64,000 bases of DNA, from assembly GCA_949840915.1 (NCBI GenBank), contig CATKXY010000001.1:124001-188000 (forward strand), written 5' to 3'. The stretch's first letter is position 1. Every line of letters starts with the position of its first letter. Under the pieces are notes generated by a model. That model was not told where the DNA came from and searched no databases. It was given only the letters and a program-made list of their open reading frames with translations. The DNA comes from an uncultured Lachnospiraceae bacterium (lineage in GTDB: Bacteria > Bacillota > Clostridia > Lachnospirales > Lachnospiraceae). Both the position numbers and the translations under genes were made by a program. Below are positions 11,573-22,210 of the stretch, piece by piece.

Positions 11573-12904
11573 ATGAGACGAGAATATACGAAGCAGAATG
11601 TTTATGAGGCGGTTCAGGAGCGTCTGCGGCTGATCTTTGAGGAATTTGACAATATATATGTGTCTTTTTCCGGTGGAAAGGACAGCGGACTGCTCCTGAA
11701 TCTTGTGCTGGACTTTCGGAAAAAGTATTATCCCGGGAAAGCGATAGGAGTTTTTCATCAGGATTTTGAGGCGCAGTACACAGTGACCACCGAGTATGTG
11801 GAGAGAACCTTTGAGCGGATCAAGTCCGAGGTGGAGCCGTACTGGGTGTGCCTGCCCATGGCCACGCGGACCGCGCTGAGCAGTTACCAGATGTACTGGT
11901 ACCCCTGGGACGATACCAAAAAGGATAGCTGGGTCAGGGAGATGCCCCGGAAGGAATATGTGATCAATCTGGACAACAATCCCGTCACAACCTATCGCTA
12001 TCGCATGCATCAGGAGGATCTGGCCAAGCAGTTCGGGCGCTGGTACCGCATATCGCATGACAATAAGAAGACAGTCTGTCTGCTGGGACTGCGGGCTGAT
12101 GAATCGCTGCAGCGTTACAGCGGATTTGTCAATAAAAAGTATGGTTATGGCGGAGAGTGCTGGATCGGAAAGCAGTTTAAGGATGTATGGTGTGCTTCTC
12201 CGCTGTATGACTGGTCCTCCGAGGACGTCTGGCACGCCAATGCCATGTTCGGTTATGACTACAATCGCCTGTATGATCTGTATTATATGGCGGGGCTGAA
12301 GGTTTCTCAGATGCGGGTAGCCTCGCCGTTTAATGATTATTCCAAGGATGCGCTCAACCTGTACCGCGTCATAGATCCGAAGATGTGGGTGAAGCTTGTG
12401 GGCAGGGTGCAGGGCGCTAATTTTGCCTGTATCTATGGCAAGACCAAGGCTATGGGATACCGGAACGTGACGCTGCCGGAGGGACATACCTGGCGGTCTT
12501 ACACGATGTTTCTGCTGGACACGCTTCCCAAGAGACTGCGTAACAGTTATGCCAAAAAATTCAACTCTTCGATTATTTTCTGGCACAAGACCGGAGGGGG
12601 ACTGGATGAGGAGACGATACAGGAGCTGGAGGAGCATGGTTATCAGATCAAGCGTAACGGTGTGTCCAATTACACTCTGAATAAGAAGTCCAGGATTATT
12701 TTTATTGACAAGATACCGGATAACACGGATGATATCAAGTCCACAAAGGATATTCCCAGCTGGAAGAGGATGTGTTTTTGTATCCTCAAAAACGATCATG
12801 TGTGCCGCTTTATGGGATTCGGGCTGAGCAGGCAGCAGCAGAAGCGGGTTGATGAGATCCGGCGCAAATATAAGAGCATCGAGGAGATCGATTATGGAGT
12901 ATAA
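11573..12904 (+). CDS. PAPS reductase-like protein, IbrA-like (DUF3440-type)
   Basis: PP-loop VSFSGGKDSGLLLNLVLDF; overlaps a downstream ParB-like gene as in ibrA-ibrB pairs. Confidence 0.85.
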   Translation: MRREYTKQNVYEAVQERLRLIFEEFDNIYVSFSGGKDSGLLLNLVLDFRKKYYPGKAIGVFHQDFEAQYTVTTEYVERTFERIKSEVEPYWVCLPMATRTALSSYQMYWYPWDDTKKDSWVREMPRKEYVINLDNNPVTTYRYRMHQEDLAKQFGRWYRISHDNKKTVCLLGLRADESLQRYSGFVNKKYGYGGECWIGKQFKDVWCASPLYDWSSEDVWHANAMFGYDYNRLYDLYYMAGLKVSQMRVASPFNDYSKDALNLYRVIDPKMWVKLVGRVQGANFACIYGKTKAMGYRNVTLPEGHTWRSYTMFLLDTLPKRLRNSYAKKFNSSIIFWHKTGGGLDEETIQELEEHGYQIKRNGVSNYTLNKKSRIIFIDKIPDNTDDIKSTKDIPSWKRMCFCILKNDHVCRFMGFGLSRQQQKRVDEIRRKYKSIEEIDYGV

Positions 12905-13445
12905 AAGTCCGACCTATCATATCAGGGCGGTTCCCGTCGAAAAGGTGGAGCCCAACGATTACAATCCCAATACGGTGGCGCCGCCGGAGATGAAGCTTTT
13001 GTATGAGAGTATCAAAAACGACGGTTACACTATGCCTGTCGTCTGCTATTATGATAAGGAGAGAGACCGGTATATCATCGTGGACGGCTTTCACCGCTAC
13101 CGGATCATGCTTGAGCATGCGGATATCTATGAGAGAGAGGAAGGAATGCTTCCGGTCTCTGTGATCGATAAACCCATCGACCAGCGGATAGCCAGCACAA
13201 TCCGTCATAATCGCGCGAGGGGCAGTCATGATGTGGATCTGATGAGCAATATCGTGAAGGAGCTGCACGAGCTTGGCCGTTCCGACGCGTGGATTTCCAG
13301 ACATCTGGGGATGGACAGGGACGAGATCCTTCGATTAAAGCAGATCACCGGACTGGCGGCTCTGTTTAAGGATGTGAAGTTCGGGAAGGCATGGAAGCCG
13401 GCGGAGGAGCCGGAGAGCCGAGAGGATAAATTGTCGCCTGTTTAA
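12894..13445 (+). CDS. ParB-like nuclease domain protein, IbrB-like
   Basis: AVPVEKVEPNDYNPNTVAPPEMKLLYESIKNDGYTMPVVCYYDKERDRYIIVDGFHRYRI: ParB/sulfiredoxin fold motif. ATG lies inside the end of the upstream gene. Confidence 0.87.
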   Translation: MEYKSPTYHIRAVPVEKVEPNDYNPNTVAPPEMKLLYESIKNDGYTMPVVCYYDKERDRYIIVDGFHRYRIMLEHADIYEREEGMLPVSVIDKPIDQRIASTIRHNRARGSHDVDLMSNIVKELHELGRSDAWISRHLGMDRDEILRLKQITGLAALFKDVKFGKAWKPAEEPESREDKLSPV

Positions 13446-13464
13446 GCAGGCAGGGGGTATACGG

Positions 13465-14574
13465 ATGAAGATTATCCATTGCGCGGACGTGCATCTGGAC
13501 TCAAAACTTTCTGCAAATCTGGATCAGCGCAGGGCGGGAATCCGGCGCGAGGAGCTGCTGCACACATTCCTGAGAATGATAGATTATGCCGCGGAGCATG
13601 AGGTGGAAGCAATACTGATCGCAGGGGATCTGTTTGATACCCGGCGGGTGCAGGCAGGCGTGAGAAACGCGGTGGAGGACGCTGTCCGAAAGCATCCGGA
13701 CATGGATTTCTACCTTCTGAAAGGCAATCATGAGGCGGCGGGGTTTCTGGATGTGCTGGAGGAGATACCGCCTAATCTGAAGCTTTTTGGGACGGACTGG
13801 ACAGGATATGTGCTGAACCCCGGGGGAGCGGGCAATATTGTGCTCACGGGGGCAGAGCTGACACCGGAGAAGGCGGGAGCGCTCTATGGCAGCCTGGTGC
13901 TGGACTACGAGAACTTCAATATTGTCATGCTCCACGGGCAGCAGAACCAGTATATGGGCAGAAACCGGGCGGAGGTGATCGCTCTGGAGGCGCTGAAGAA
14001 TAAGGGGATTGACTACCTGGCGCTGGGGCATGTTCATGCCTATCATATGGAGGCGCTGGACCGGCGCGGGAAATGGTGCTACAGCGGCTGTCTGGAGGGC
14101 CGGGGGTTTGACGAGTGCGGGGAGCATGGCTTTGTGCTTCTGGATATCGATGAGAACAGTCTGGAATATCAGTGTGAGTGGGTGCCTTTTGCGGGAAGGC
14201 AGCTGCATGTGCTGGAGGTGGATGTGACGGGCTGCACCACTTCTCCGGAGATGGCGGATATCGTGAGGGACGCACTGGCGGGAGAGAACTGGCCTTCCAG
14301 AGATCTGGTGAAGGTGGTCCTCACCGGGCGGGTGGATGTGACCTGTGAGAAGGATACGGACTTTATAACCAGGAAGCTGGAGGACGGATTTTTCTTTTTA
14401 AAGATGAAGGACGAGACAAAGCTCACAGTGGACTTTGACAGTTATCTCCTCGACGAGTCCCTGAAGGGAGAGTTTGTCCGGCAGGTGAGGGCGGCCGCAG
14501 AGCTCTCTGAGGAGACCAAGTCGGTCGTGATCCGGTATGGACTGCAGGCGTTGGCCGGGGAGGACATTGTATAG
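13465..14574 (+). CDS. DNA repair metallophosphoesterase, SbcD/YhaO-like
   Basis: MKIIHCADVHLDS, AGDLFDTRRV, LLKGNHEA, LGHVHAY: calcineurin-like nuclease motifs. Confidence 0.9.
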   Translation: MKIIHCADVHLDSKLSANLDQRRAGIRREELLHTFLRMIDYAAEHEVEAILIAGDLFDTRRVQAGVRNAVEDAVRKHPDMDFYLLKGNHEAAGFLDVLEEIPPNLKLFGTDWTGYVLNPGGAGNIVLTGAELTPEKAGALYGSLVLDYENFNIVMLHGQQNQYMGRNRAEVIALEALKNKGIDYLALGHVHAYHMEALDRRGKWCYSGCLEGRGFDECGEHGFVLLDIDENSLEYQCEWVPFAGRQLHVLEVDVTGCTTSPEMADIVRDALAGENWPSRDLVKVVLTGRVDVTCEKDTDFITRKLEDGFFFLKMKDETKLTVDFDSYLLDESLKGEFVRQVRAAAELSEETKSVVIRYGLQALAGEDIV

Positions 14575-17352
14575 ATGCGTTTATGGAAATGTCATATTGA
14601 CAATTTCGGGAAATTTACGGATTTCACGGTGGATTTTGCCGAGAATCCCTGTGTTTTCAAGGAGCCTAACGGCTGGGGCAAGAGCACTTTGGCAGCCTTT
14701 GTAAAGGTGATGTTTTACGGCTTTGCCAATGAGAAGAAGCGGGGTGATACGCTGGAGCGGGAGCGCCTGCGCTATAAGCCGTGGCAGGGCGGCAGTTACG
14801 GCGGCGAGCTGGAGTTTGAGGCCAAAGGAAAGCGGTATCTGCTGAACCGCACCTTTGGAAATAAGGAATCGGAGGATTCTTTTGCGCTCTACGACGCTGT
14901 GACGGGTGTAAAATGTGACGATTTCAGTGTGAACATCGGAGAAGAATTGTTTCAGATCAATCAGGAGTCCTTTCTGCGCACGGTCTATATCGCCCAGAAT
15001 GACTGTTATGCCGAAACCACTGACAGTATCAACGCCAAGATCGGCAATCTGGCGGACGCTCTGGGGGATATGAACGATTATGAGAAGGTGCGGCAGGTCA
15101 TTAAGGATCTGCGCAACAGTCTGACACCCGGCCGCAAGACCGGCTTGCTGAAGCGTCAAAAGACGGAGATTGCGGAGCTTAAGGATGAGCTTCGCCGGAT
15201 GGAGGCGGTGGAGCAGTCTGTGGCAGAGCTGGAAAAAAAGTATCAGAGGTGTCTGGAAGAGCGCAGGGAGACGCTGGAACAAAGAGAGAATGTCTCAAGG
15301 GAGTGGGAGCGTGCAAACCGCGGGAAGGAAGTGGAGGCTAAGCGCCTGCACTATGAGAGTATTCTGGAAAAGCTGGCCCGGAAGCGCAGCGCGGTGGAGG
15401 GGGAGCTTGCCGGCCTTGGAGGAAATGTGCCGGAGCGGGAGGTTTTGCAGAGTATGCAGAACCTGCGCAGGAGCATGGTGCAGCAGGAGTCCGATGCGCA
15501 GGCCAATGCCCTGAGTCCGGAAGAGTCGGCGGAGCTTTCGCGGATGAGAATCCGTTTTGCACAGGGTGTGCCGGATGAGGCGGAGCTTTCGCGCGGGCGC
15601 AGGCTCCTGTCACAGATAGCGGAGCTTGAGCGGACGGCCGCGCAGAAGCGTTTATCAGGGGAAGAGCGCTCGGAGTATGAGAGTCTTAGGGCAGCGCTCG
15701 AAGGAGAGGATCCTGTCAGGGAGGCGGAGCTGGAGGAGAGCCTGCGTCTGTGCGGGCTGTATCTTGACAAAAAGAGCGGACTTGGTGCCAAGCAGGCGGT
15801 GTTTGGCTCTATGCGGCGGCTTGCACAGAGTGCAGAGGAGCAGGAGAGGCAGGCTGAGCAAAGGATGCGGGCACATCAGGCCAGGAGGCGGGTATTTTTG
15901 TGTGTATCTGCCCTTTTGGCGCTTGCGGCCGGGGGATTTTTGCTCTGGGCCGGGCTGGGGCCGGGCGCTGTGCTGTCTGAGGCAGGACAGAGATCCGGGG
16001 GAGCGGGTCTGTGGGGCGCCGTGTTTTTGGGCGGCGTACTCTTGTGCGCGGGCGCGGGTCTGGCAGCGGGGGCGTTCAGAGGGAGAAGGTCTGTGGGCCC
16101 GGATATTGTTTTGGAGGAGGAGCAGAAGGAACAGGACGCCATCCTGGAGCTTCAGCGCGAGATAGAGGAAGATCAGGCTATGATGGAGCAGGCCAGGGAC
16201 TTTGTGGAAGCGTTTATACGGGCGCTCGGGCCCCGGATCGGGCCGGGGGCCCGGGGGTTCGGGGAAGATCCTTACCGGGTTCGGGATGAGCTCTACGGCC
16301 TGAAAAACGATCTGCGCAGACTGGGGCAGCTTCAGGCCAGGGAACAGGATTACCGCAGTCAGGGTTATGATGAACGCCAGCGCAGGATGCGGGCTGAGGC
16401 GGAAGAGATCCTGCGGCCATATTGCGCGGGAGAGGTATTTTCCCGGGAGGAGCTTCAACGGCGCTATGCGGAGCTTGAGCAGGATGCGGCGGCTTTTCGG
16501 GTGTTGGAGACCAGGGACGGAAAATACAGGAGCGCCCGGAGGGCAGCGGGGGATCAGGAGCGGCAGATCAGGAGTTTTCTGGAGTCCGCAGGGCAGGATG
16601 CGGCAGCGGATATGGATGAAGGACTGCAGAAAATTTTGCGGATTCTGCAGGAGTATGAGAATGATCAACAGGAATTGGACAGACTAGAGACAGAGCGGAA
16701 AAGGTTTGAGGAGGAGTTTGACATCACAAGCCTGCGGCAGCCGCGCAGAGAGGAGCCGGAGTCTGCGGAGACGCTAAAGCACCGTATGGACCGGCTGGAT
16801 GAGCAGGCGGCGCAGCTCTGGGAGCATGCGCATGTCTATCAGGTGCAGCTGGATGAGCGGCAGCAGGAGCTCGATGAGCTTCAGGCAAAGCGGGACAGGC
16901 TGGCGGAGCTCGAGCAAAAATATGATGCGGACTTTGACTATTATACGAATCTGGGGCTTGCGGGGGATTATCTGGAGAAGGCCAAGGAGAGTCTGTCAGC
17001 CCGTTATATCGGGCCGGTGCTTGACTCGTTCAGGCGTTATTATGAGCAGCTTGCCGGGGAGGACGGAGCGGACTTTTGCATGGATGCCAATATTCATGTG
17101 ACCCGGCGGGTTTTAGGAGCGCAGCGGGAGAAGGGAGCGTTTAGCCTGGGCAGTCAGGATCTGGTGAATATTGTGCTGCGTGTGGCTCTGGCGGAAGCCA
17201 TGTATCAGAGAGAAAAGCCCTTTTTGATTCTGGATGATTCCTTTGTGAATCTGGACGAGGCGCGGCTTGAGACTGCCGGGACCTTCCTGCGCCGGATAGC
17301 GGAGGACTATCAGGTGATTTATTTTACCTGCCATGAGAGCAGGGCGTTTTAA
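14575..17352 (+). CDS. Rad50/SbcC-like AAA ATPase, YhaN-type (coiled coil with internal hydrophobic segment)
   Basis: LWKCHIDNFGKFTDFTVDF...GWGKSTLAAFVKVMFYG; long coiled coil; hydrophobic segment VFLCVSALLALAAGGFLLWAG; C-term LILDDSFVNLDEARLE. Confidence 0.88.
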   Translation: MRLWKCHIDNFGKFTDFTVDFAENPCVFKEPNGWGKSTLAAFVKVMFYGFANEKKRGDTLERERLRYKPWQGGSYGGELEFEAKGKRYLLNRTFGNKESEDSFALYDAVTGVKCDDFSVNIGEELFQINQESFLRTVYIAQNDCYAETTDSINAKIGNLADALGDMNDYEKVRQVIKDLRNSLTPGRKTGLLKRQKTEIAELKDELRRMEAVEQSVAELEKKYQRCLEERRETLEQRENVSREWERANRGKEVEAKRLHYESILEKLARKRSAVEGELAGLGGNVPEREVLQSMQNLRRSMVQQESDAQANALSPEESAELSRMRIRFAQGVPDEAELSRGRRLLSQIAELERTAAQKRLSGEERSEYESLRAALEGEDPVREAELEESLRLCGLYLDKKSGLGAKQAVFGSMRRLAQSAEEQERQAEQRMRAHQARRRVFLCVSALLALAAGGFLLWAGLGPGAVLSEAGQRSGGAGLWGAVFLGGVLLCAGAGLAAGAFRGRRSVGPDIVLEEEQKEQDAILELQREIEEDQAMMEQARDFVEAFIRALGPRIGPGARGFGEDPYRVRDELYGLKNDLRRLGQLQAREQDYRSQGYDERQRRMRAEAEEILRPYCAGEVFSREELQRRYAELEQDAAAFRVLETRDGKYRSARRAAGDQERQIRSFLESAGQDAAADMDEGLQKILRILQEYENDQQELDRLETERKRFEEEFDITSLRQPRREEPESAETLKHRMDRLDEQAAQLWEHAHVYQVQLDERQQELDELQAKRDRLAELEQKYDADFDYYTNLGLAGDYLEKAKESLSARYIGPVLDSFRRYYEQLAGEDGADFCMDANIHVTRRVLGAQREKGAFSLGSQDLVNIVLRVALAEAMYQREKPFLILDDSFVNLDEARLETAGTFLRRIAEDYQVIYFTCHESRAF

Positions 17353-17371
17353 CAATGATTGAGGGATAAGA

Positions 17372-18427
17372 ATGAAGAAGAGAGGATTGTCGGCATTTTT
17401 GGGTCTGTTGGCGCTGCTGGCGTTTGCGGCCTGCGGCGGCCGGGAAGGCACCCGGGTGGTGTTTACCACGGGATTTGCCAAGGATGAGGTGTTTCGCATC
17501 GAGGATGAGTCCTGCAGAACGGATGAGATCATGGTATATTTGACCACCATACAGAATCAGTATGAGGGGGTCTATGGAGCGGAGATCTGGAATACGACTC
17601 TGGACGGCGTGACTCTGGAGGAGAATGTGAAGGAGACTGTGCTGGCCAGAATTGCCCAGGTAAAGACGATGTATCTCCTGGCGGTGTCGAAGGGCGTGGC
17701 GCTGGACGACAAAGAACAGCTATCGGTAAAACGGGCGTCCGAGGAGTATTTTGCCTCCCTGAACGAGACGGAGATCCGGGAGATGGGAGTCTCCCTGGAG
17801 ACGGTGGAAGGCCTGTATACGGAATATGCGCTGGCGGACAAGGTGTATGACTACCTGATCGAGGATATCAATCCGGAGATCAGTGACGACGAGGCCCGCA
17901 CGATCACGGTGCAGCATATTCTGCTGCGCACCTATACCATGGACGGGGCGGGTAAGAGGGCGCCCTATCCGGACAGCGTGAGGCAGGCTATCTATGACAA
18001 GGCCTGCGAGATCCGGGAGATGGCGGACTCGGGAGAGTATGATTTTACAGAGCTTGCCTCCCGCTACAGCGAGGATACCACGATCACTTACTCCTTCGGA
18101 AAGGGAGAGATGGACCGTTATTTTGAGGAGGCTGCCTTTCTGCTGGAGACGGATGAGATCAGTCCGGTGGTGGAGAGCGAGAGCGGCTATCATATTATCA
18201 AATGCATCAACACCTTCAACCGGGAGGAGACGGACGCCAATAAGCTCAAAATTGTGGAGCAGCGTTGCAGAGAGGCGTTCGGGCAGGAATATGACGCCTT
18301 TGTGGAGACGCTGGCGAAAAATCTGAACGAGCCGCTCTGGGAGGAGATTGAGCTGATTCACGACGAAAATGTGAAAACGGATAATTTCTTTGCAGTCTAT
18401 GATAAATATTTTGCCAAACCCGAGTAG
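17372..18427 (+). CDS. Peptidylprolyl isomerase / PrsA-like foldase lipoprotein
   Basis: Lipobox-like LAFAACGG; parvulin motif ITVQHILLRTYT...FTELASRYSEDTT...GYHIIKC. Confidence 0.85.
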   Translation: MKKRGLSAFLGLLALLAFAACGGREGTRVVFTTGFAKDEVFRIEDESCRTDEIMVYLTTIQNQYEGVYGAEIWNTTLDGVTLEENVKETVLARIAQVKTMYLLAVSKGVALDDKEQLSVKRASEEYFASLNETEIREMGVSLETVEGLYTEYALADKVYDYLIEDINPEISDDEARTITVQHILLRTYTMDGAGKRAPYPDSVRQAIYDKACEIREMADSGEYDFTELASRYSEDTTITYSFGKGEMDRYFEEAAFLLETDEISPVVESESGYHIIKCINTFNREETDANKLKIVEQRCREAFGQEYDAFVETLAKNLNEPLWEEIELIHDENVKTDNFFAVYDKYFAKPE

Positions 18428-18515
18428 CATCAGATCCGTGAGTTGGTGCAGGGAGGATTTAGAAAAATTTTATAATTCAAAAAAGCCTGTGGATATCAGG
18501 GATTACAGAGAATTG

Positions 18516-18542
18516 TTAGCACTCATGACAAATGAGTGCTAG
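18516..18542 (+). promoter_or_regulatory. CIRCE operator (HrcA-binding) upstream of htpG
   Basis: TTAGCACTC-ATGACAAAT-GAGTGCTAG; matches TTAGCACTC-N9-GAGTGCTAA except the last base. Confidence 0.93.
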
Positions 18543-18654
18543 TTTTCTGTTGACTTTTATTTCCTACTGTTTTAAACTTAAGGCTATCAGGATTTTATCA
18601 GGATAGTGTCATATTAAGGCAAGTGACAGAATAAAAGAAAGGGATGTGATTTAC

Positions 18655-20793
18655 ATGGCAGCAAAGAGTGGAAGCTTATCCATCAACAGTGAAAACATTT
18701 TTCCGATCATCAAGAAATGGTTGTATTCCGATCATGACATTTTTTACAGGGAGTTGATCTCAAACGGCTGTGACGCCGTGACCAAACTCAAGAAATTGGA
18801 CATGATGGGGGAGTACAGCCTGCCCGACGACTATAGGGCCAGAGTGGATGTGATCGTGGATCCCGAGCACAAAACGCTGACTTTCAGGGACAATGGTCTG
18901 GGAATGACTGCGGATGAGGTGGAGGAGTACATCAATCAGATCGCCTTCTCCGGCGCTGCGGATTTTATTGAGAAGTACAAGGACAAGAGTAACGCGGATC
19001 AGATCATCGGACATTTCGGTCTGGGCTTTTACTCTGCGTTTATGGTGGCGGATGAGGTGCATATTGATACGCTGTCTTATCAGGAGGGCGCAAAGGCCGT
19101 ACATTGGGAGTGTGACGGCGGCACGGAGTTTTCCATGGAGGATGGCGACAGGACAGAGGTGGGTACTTCCATCACGCTGTTTTTGAATGACGACTGTCTG
19201 GAGTTCTGCAATGAATACAGAGCCAGGGAGGTCATCAAAAAATACTGTTCCTTCATGCCCACGGAGATCTATCTCTCCAAGGCGGACACCAAAGAGACGC
19301 AGATCGTGAAGGAGTCCGAGAAGCAAGAGGACGATGTCGTACTTGAGGAGATCGTGCCCGAGAAAAAGGAACCCGAGAAAAAAGAGGCTGAGGAACAGGA
19401 TTCCGCAGAGCAGGAAGCGGAGGACAAGGAAGAGCCGGTAGAGGAAGAAAAGAAATATAAGATCCGGAAGCGCCCCGAGCTCATTAACGAGACTACGCCT
19501 CTTTGGACCAGACATCCCAATGAGTGCACGAAGGAGCAGTATCTGGAGTTTTACCGTAAGGTGTTTCAGGACTACAAGGAGCCTCTGTTCTGGATCCATC
19601 TGAACATGGATTATCCGTTTAATCTGAAGGGGATTCTGTATTTCCCCAAGATCAACATGGAGTATGAATCCATCGAGGGCACCATTAAATTATATAATAA
19701 TCAGGTGTTTATCGCAGATAATATCAAGGAGGTCATCCCGGAGTTCCTGATGCTGCTGAAGGGTGTGATCGATTGCCCGGATCTGCCCCTGAATGTGTCC
19801 AGAAGCGCTCTGCAGAACGACGGTTTTGTGAAGAAGATCGCGGAGTATATCTCCAAGAAGGTGGCGGATAAGCTCTCCGGCATGTGCAAGACCGAGAAGG
19901 AGGAATACGATAAGTATTGGGACGATATCAGCCCTTTCATCAAGTTCGGATGCTTAAAGGACGACAAGTTCTGTGAGAAGATGAACGATTATATTCTCTT
20001 TAAGAATCTGGAGGGTAAGTATCTGACTCTGCCGGAATGCCTGGAGACGAAACCCACGGATGCGGAGGCGGACGAGGGCAGTGCAGTGGATGAAAACGGC
20101 GAGAAGGTGGAGGCCGAAATCGTTACGGAGGAGTCTGATCCCGCGGCAGAGGAGACGGAGGAAGACAAGCCTGAGAAGATCGTCTACTATGTCACCGACG
20201 AGCAGCAGCAGAGCCAGTATATCAATATGTTCAAGGCTGCAAAGATGGACGCTGTGATCCTCACTCACAATATCGACCAGCCCTTCATCTCTCAGCTTGA
20301 GAATAAAAATGAGGGCGTGCGTTTCATGCGCATCGATTCCGACATGACGGATGCGCTCAAGTCCAAGACTTCCAAAAAGGCGCAGGAAGAGCTTGAGACC
20401 CAGACTGAGACTGTCTCCCGTATCATGAAGAAGGCTCTGAAGAACGATAAGATCACTGTCAGGGTGGAAAAGCTTAAGAATAAGAAAATATCCTCCGTCA
20501 TCACGCTGTCCGAGGAGACCAGGCGTATGCAGGATATGATGAAGATGTATTCTATGCCCGGTATGGACATGGGAGCGTTCGGCGGCGAGGGAGAGACGCT
20601 GATCCTCAATGCCAATCATCCGCTGGTGCAGTATGTTTTGGGACATGAGGAGGGTGAAAATACAGAGATGATCTGTGAACAGCTCTATGATCTGGCGAAG
20701 ATCCAGCATGCTCCCCTGTCTTCCGACGCCATGACAAGGTTTGTGGCCAGAACCAATGATATTATGATGCTGTTTGCAAAGCAGTCGGAATAG
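18655..20793 (+). CDS. htpG: Molecular chaperone HtpG (Hsp90)
   Basis: ELISNGCDAVTKLKKL, FRDNGLGMTADEV, GHFGLGFYSAFMVADEV; GHKL fold motifs. Confidence 0.95.
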   Translation: MAAKSGSLSINSENIFPIIKKWLYSDHDIFYRELISNGCDAVTKLKKLDMMGEYSLPDDYRARVDVIVDPEHKTLTFRDNGLGMTADEVEEYINQIAFSGAADFIEKYKDKSNADQIIGHFGLGFYSAFMVADEVHIDTLSYQEGAKAVHWECDGGTEFSMEDGDRTEVGTSITLFLNDDCLEFCNEYRAREVIKKYCSFMPTEIYLSKADTKETQIVKESEKQEDDVVLEEIVPEKKEPEKKEAEEQDSAEQEAEDKEEPVEEEKKYKIRKRPELINETTPLWTRHPNECTKEQYLEFYRKVFQDYKEPLFWIHLNMDYPFNLKGILYFPKINMEYESIEGTIKLYNNQVFIADNIKEVIPEFLMLLKGVIDCPDLPLNVSRSALQNDGFVKKIAEYISKKVADKLSGMCKTEKEEYDKYWDDISPFIKFGCLKDDKFCEKMNDYILFKNLEGKYLTLPECLETKPTDAEADEGSAVDENGEKVEAEIVTEESDPAAEETEEDKPEKIVYYVTDEQQQSQYINMFKAAKMDAVILTHNIDQPFISQLENKNEGVRFMRIDSDMTDALKSKTSKKAQEELETQTETVSRIMKKALKNDKITVRVEKLKNKKISSVITLSEETRRMQDMMKMYSMPGMDMGAFGGEGETLILNANHPLVQYVLGHEEGENTEMICEQLYDLAKIQHAPLSSDAMTRFVARTNDIMMLFAKQSE

Positions 20794-20844
20794 GAGTTTT
20801 TGCGGGCGGCACAAGGATACGGACGATAAAATAAACATAAAAAA

Positions 20845-20909
20845 CAGGAAGAATTGCAGTGCGGAAGTATGGTTTATCACGGGTGCGCGGAATTCTTCCT
20901 GATTTTTTT
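20845..20909 (+). terminator. Rho-independent terminator after htpG
   Basis: CAGGAAGAATT ... AATTCTTCCTG followed by ATTTTTTTG. Confidence 0.8.
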
Positions 20910-21001
20910 GTTTTTTCAAACAAAAATGCACAAAAATGCTGGAATTATTTTGAAATTGCAGTATAATTTGAATAAGAAATCAGATAAGGGGGCAAATGCA
21001 A

Positions 21002-22210
21002 ATGGCAAAAGAAATGATAGCAATGCTGCTTGCCGGAGGACAGGGTTCCAGACTCTATGCGCTGACCCAGAAACTGGCAAAACCTGCGGTTCCTTTCGGC
21101 GGGAAATATCGAATTATTGACTTTCCGTTGTCTAATTGTGTGAATTCCGGTATTGACACAGTGGGTATTTTGACACAGTACCAGCCTTTGGTGCTGAATG
21201 AGTATATCGGCAACGGACAGCCCTGGGATCTCGACCGACTGCACGGCGGTGTACATGTGCTGCCTCCCTACCAGTCCGCAAAAGGTTCCGACTGGTATAA
21301 GGGAACAGCTAACGCCATCTATCAGAATATTTCTTTCATAGAAAGATATCAGCCGCAGTATGTGATCATTCTCTCGGGAGACCAGATCTGTAAGCAGGAT
21401 TACAGCGACTTTCTCAAATTTCACAAGGAGAAGGGTGCGGAGTTTTCCGTGGCGGTCATGGAAGTGCCCTGGGACGAGGCTTCACGCTTTGGCCTGATGG
21501 TGGCGGACGAGAATGACAAGATCACGGAATTCCAGGAGAAGCCCAAGGAGCCCAAGTCCAATCTGGCATCCATGGGTATTTATATCTTTAATTGGGATGT
21601 GCTCAAGAAATATCTGGAGGAGGATGAGGCCAATCCCAATTCCTCCAATGATTTTGGAAATGATATTATTCCTAGTCTGCTCAGAGACGGAAGAGAGATG
21701 TACGCATATCATTTCAACGGTTACTGGAAGGATGTGGGAACGATATCCTCTCTCTGGGAGGCCAATATGGAGGTGCTGGATCCGGAGCACAGCGGTATCA
21801 ATCTCTTCGATGAGGACTGGAAGATCTACAGCCGCAACAGCGGTATGACCGGACACCGCATCGGCGAGGAGGCGGAGGTGATCGACTCCATGATCACAGA
21901 CGGATGCCGGATCGACGGCAGGGTGAAGCATTCCATTCTCTTTGCCGGCGTGAAGGTTGAGCCGGGCGCTGTGGTGGAGGATGCCGTGGTCATGGGCGGA
22001 ACGACCATCTGTGCAGGCGCCGTGGTGAAACACTGTATCGTGGCGGAGAATGTGACCATCGGGGAAGGCGCGGTGGTAGGAGCGGCACCCACCGATGAGG
22101 AGAAGGGCGTGGCGACCATCGGGCCTGATGTGACCGTGGGCAGAAACGCCAAGATCGGGCCTAAGGCTATGGTGGGAGAAACAGTGAAGGAGGGTGAAGA
22201 AGTATGTTAA
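21002..22210 (+). CDS. glgC: Glucose-1-phosphate adenylyltransferase
   Basis: [45 protein letters not shown]. Confidence 0.96.
   Translation: MAKEMIAMLLAGGQGSRLYALTQKLAKPAVPFGGKYRIIDFPLSNCVNSGIDTVGILTQYQPLVLNEYIGNGQPWDLDRLHGGVHVLPPYQSAKGSDWYKGTANAIYQNISFIERYQPQYVIILSGDQICKQDYSDFLKFHKEKGAEFSVAVMEVPWDEASRFGLMVADENDKITEFQEKPKEPKSNLASMGIYIFNWDVLKKYLEEDEANPNSSNDFGNDIIPSLLRDGREMYAYHFNGYWKDVGTISSLWEANMEVLDPEHSGINLFDEDWKIYSRNSGMTGHRIGEEAEVIDSMITDGCRIDGRVKHSILFAGVKVEPGAVVEDAVVMGGTTICAGAVVKHCIVAENVTIGEGAVVGAAPTDEEKGVATIGPDVTVGRNAKIGPKAMVGETVKEGEEVC

Noticed and set aside
11498-12799. 433-aa antisense ORF opposite the IbrA-like gene
   Set aside because: Opposite a gene with clear PP-loop motif; no domain recognised.
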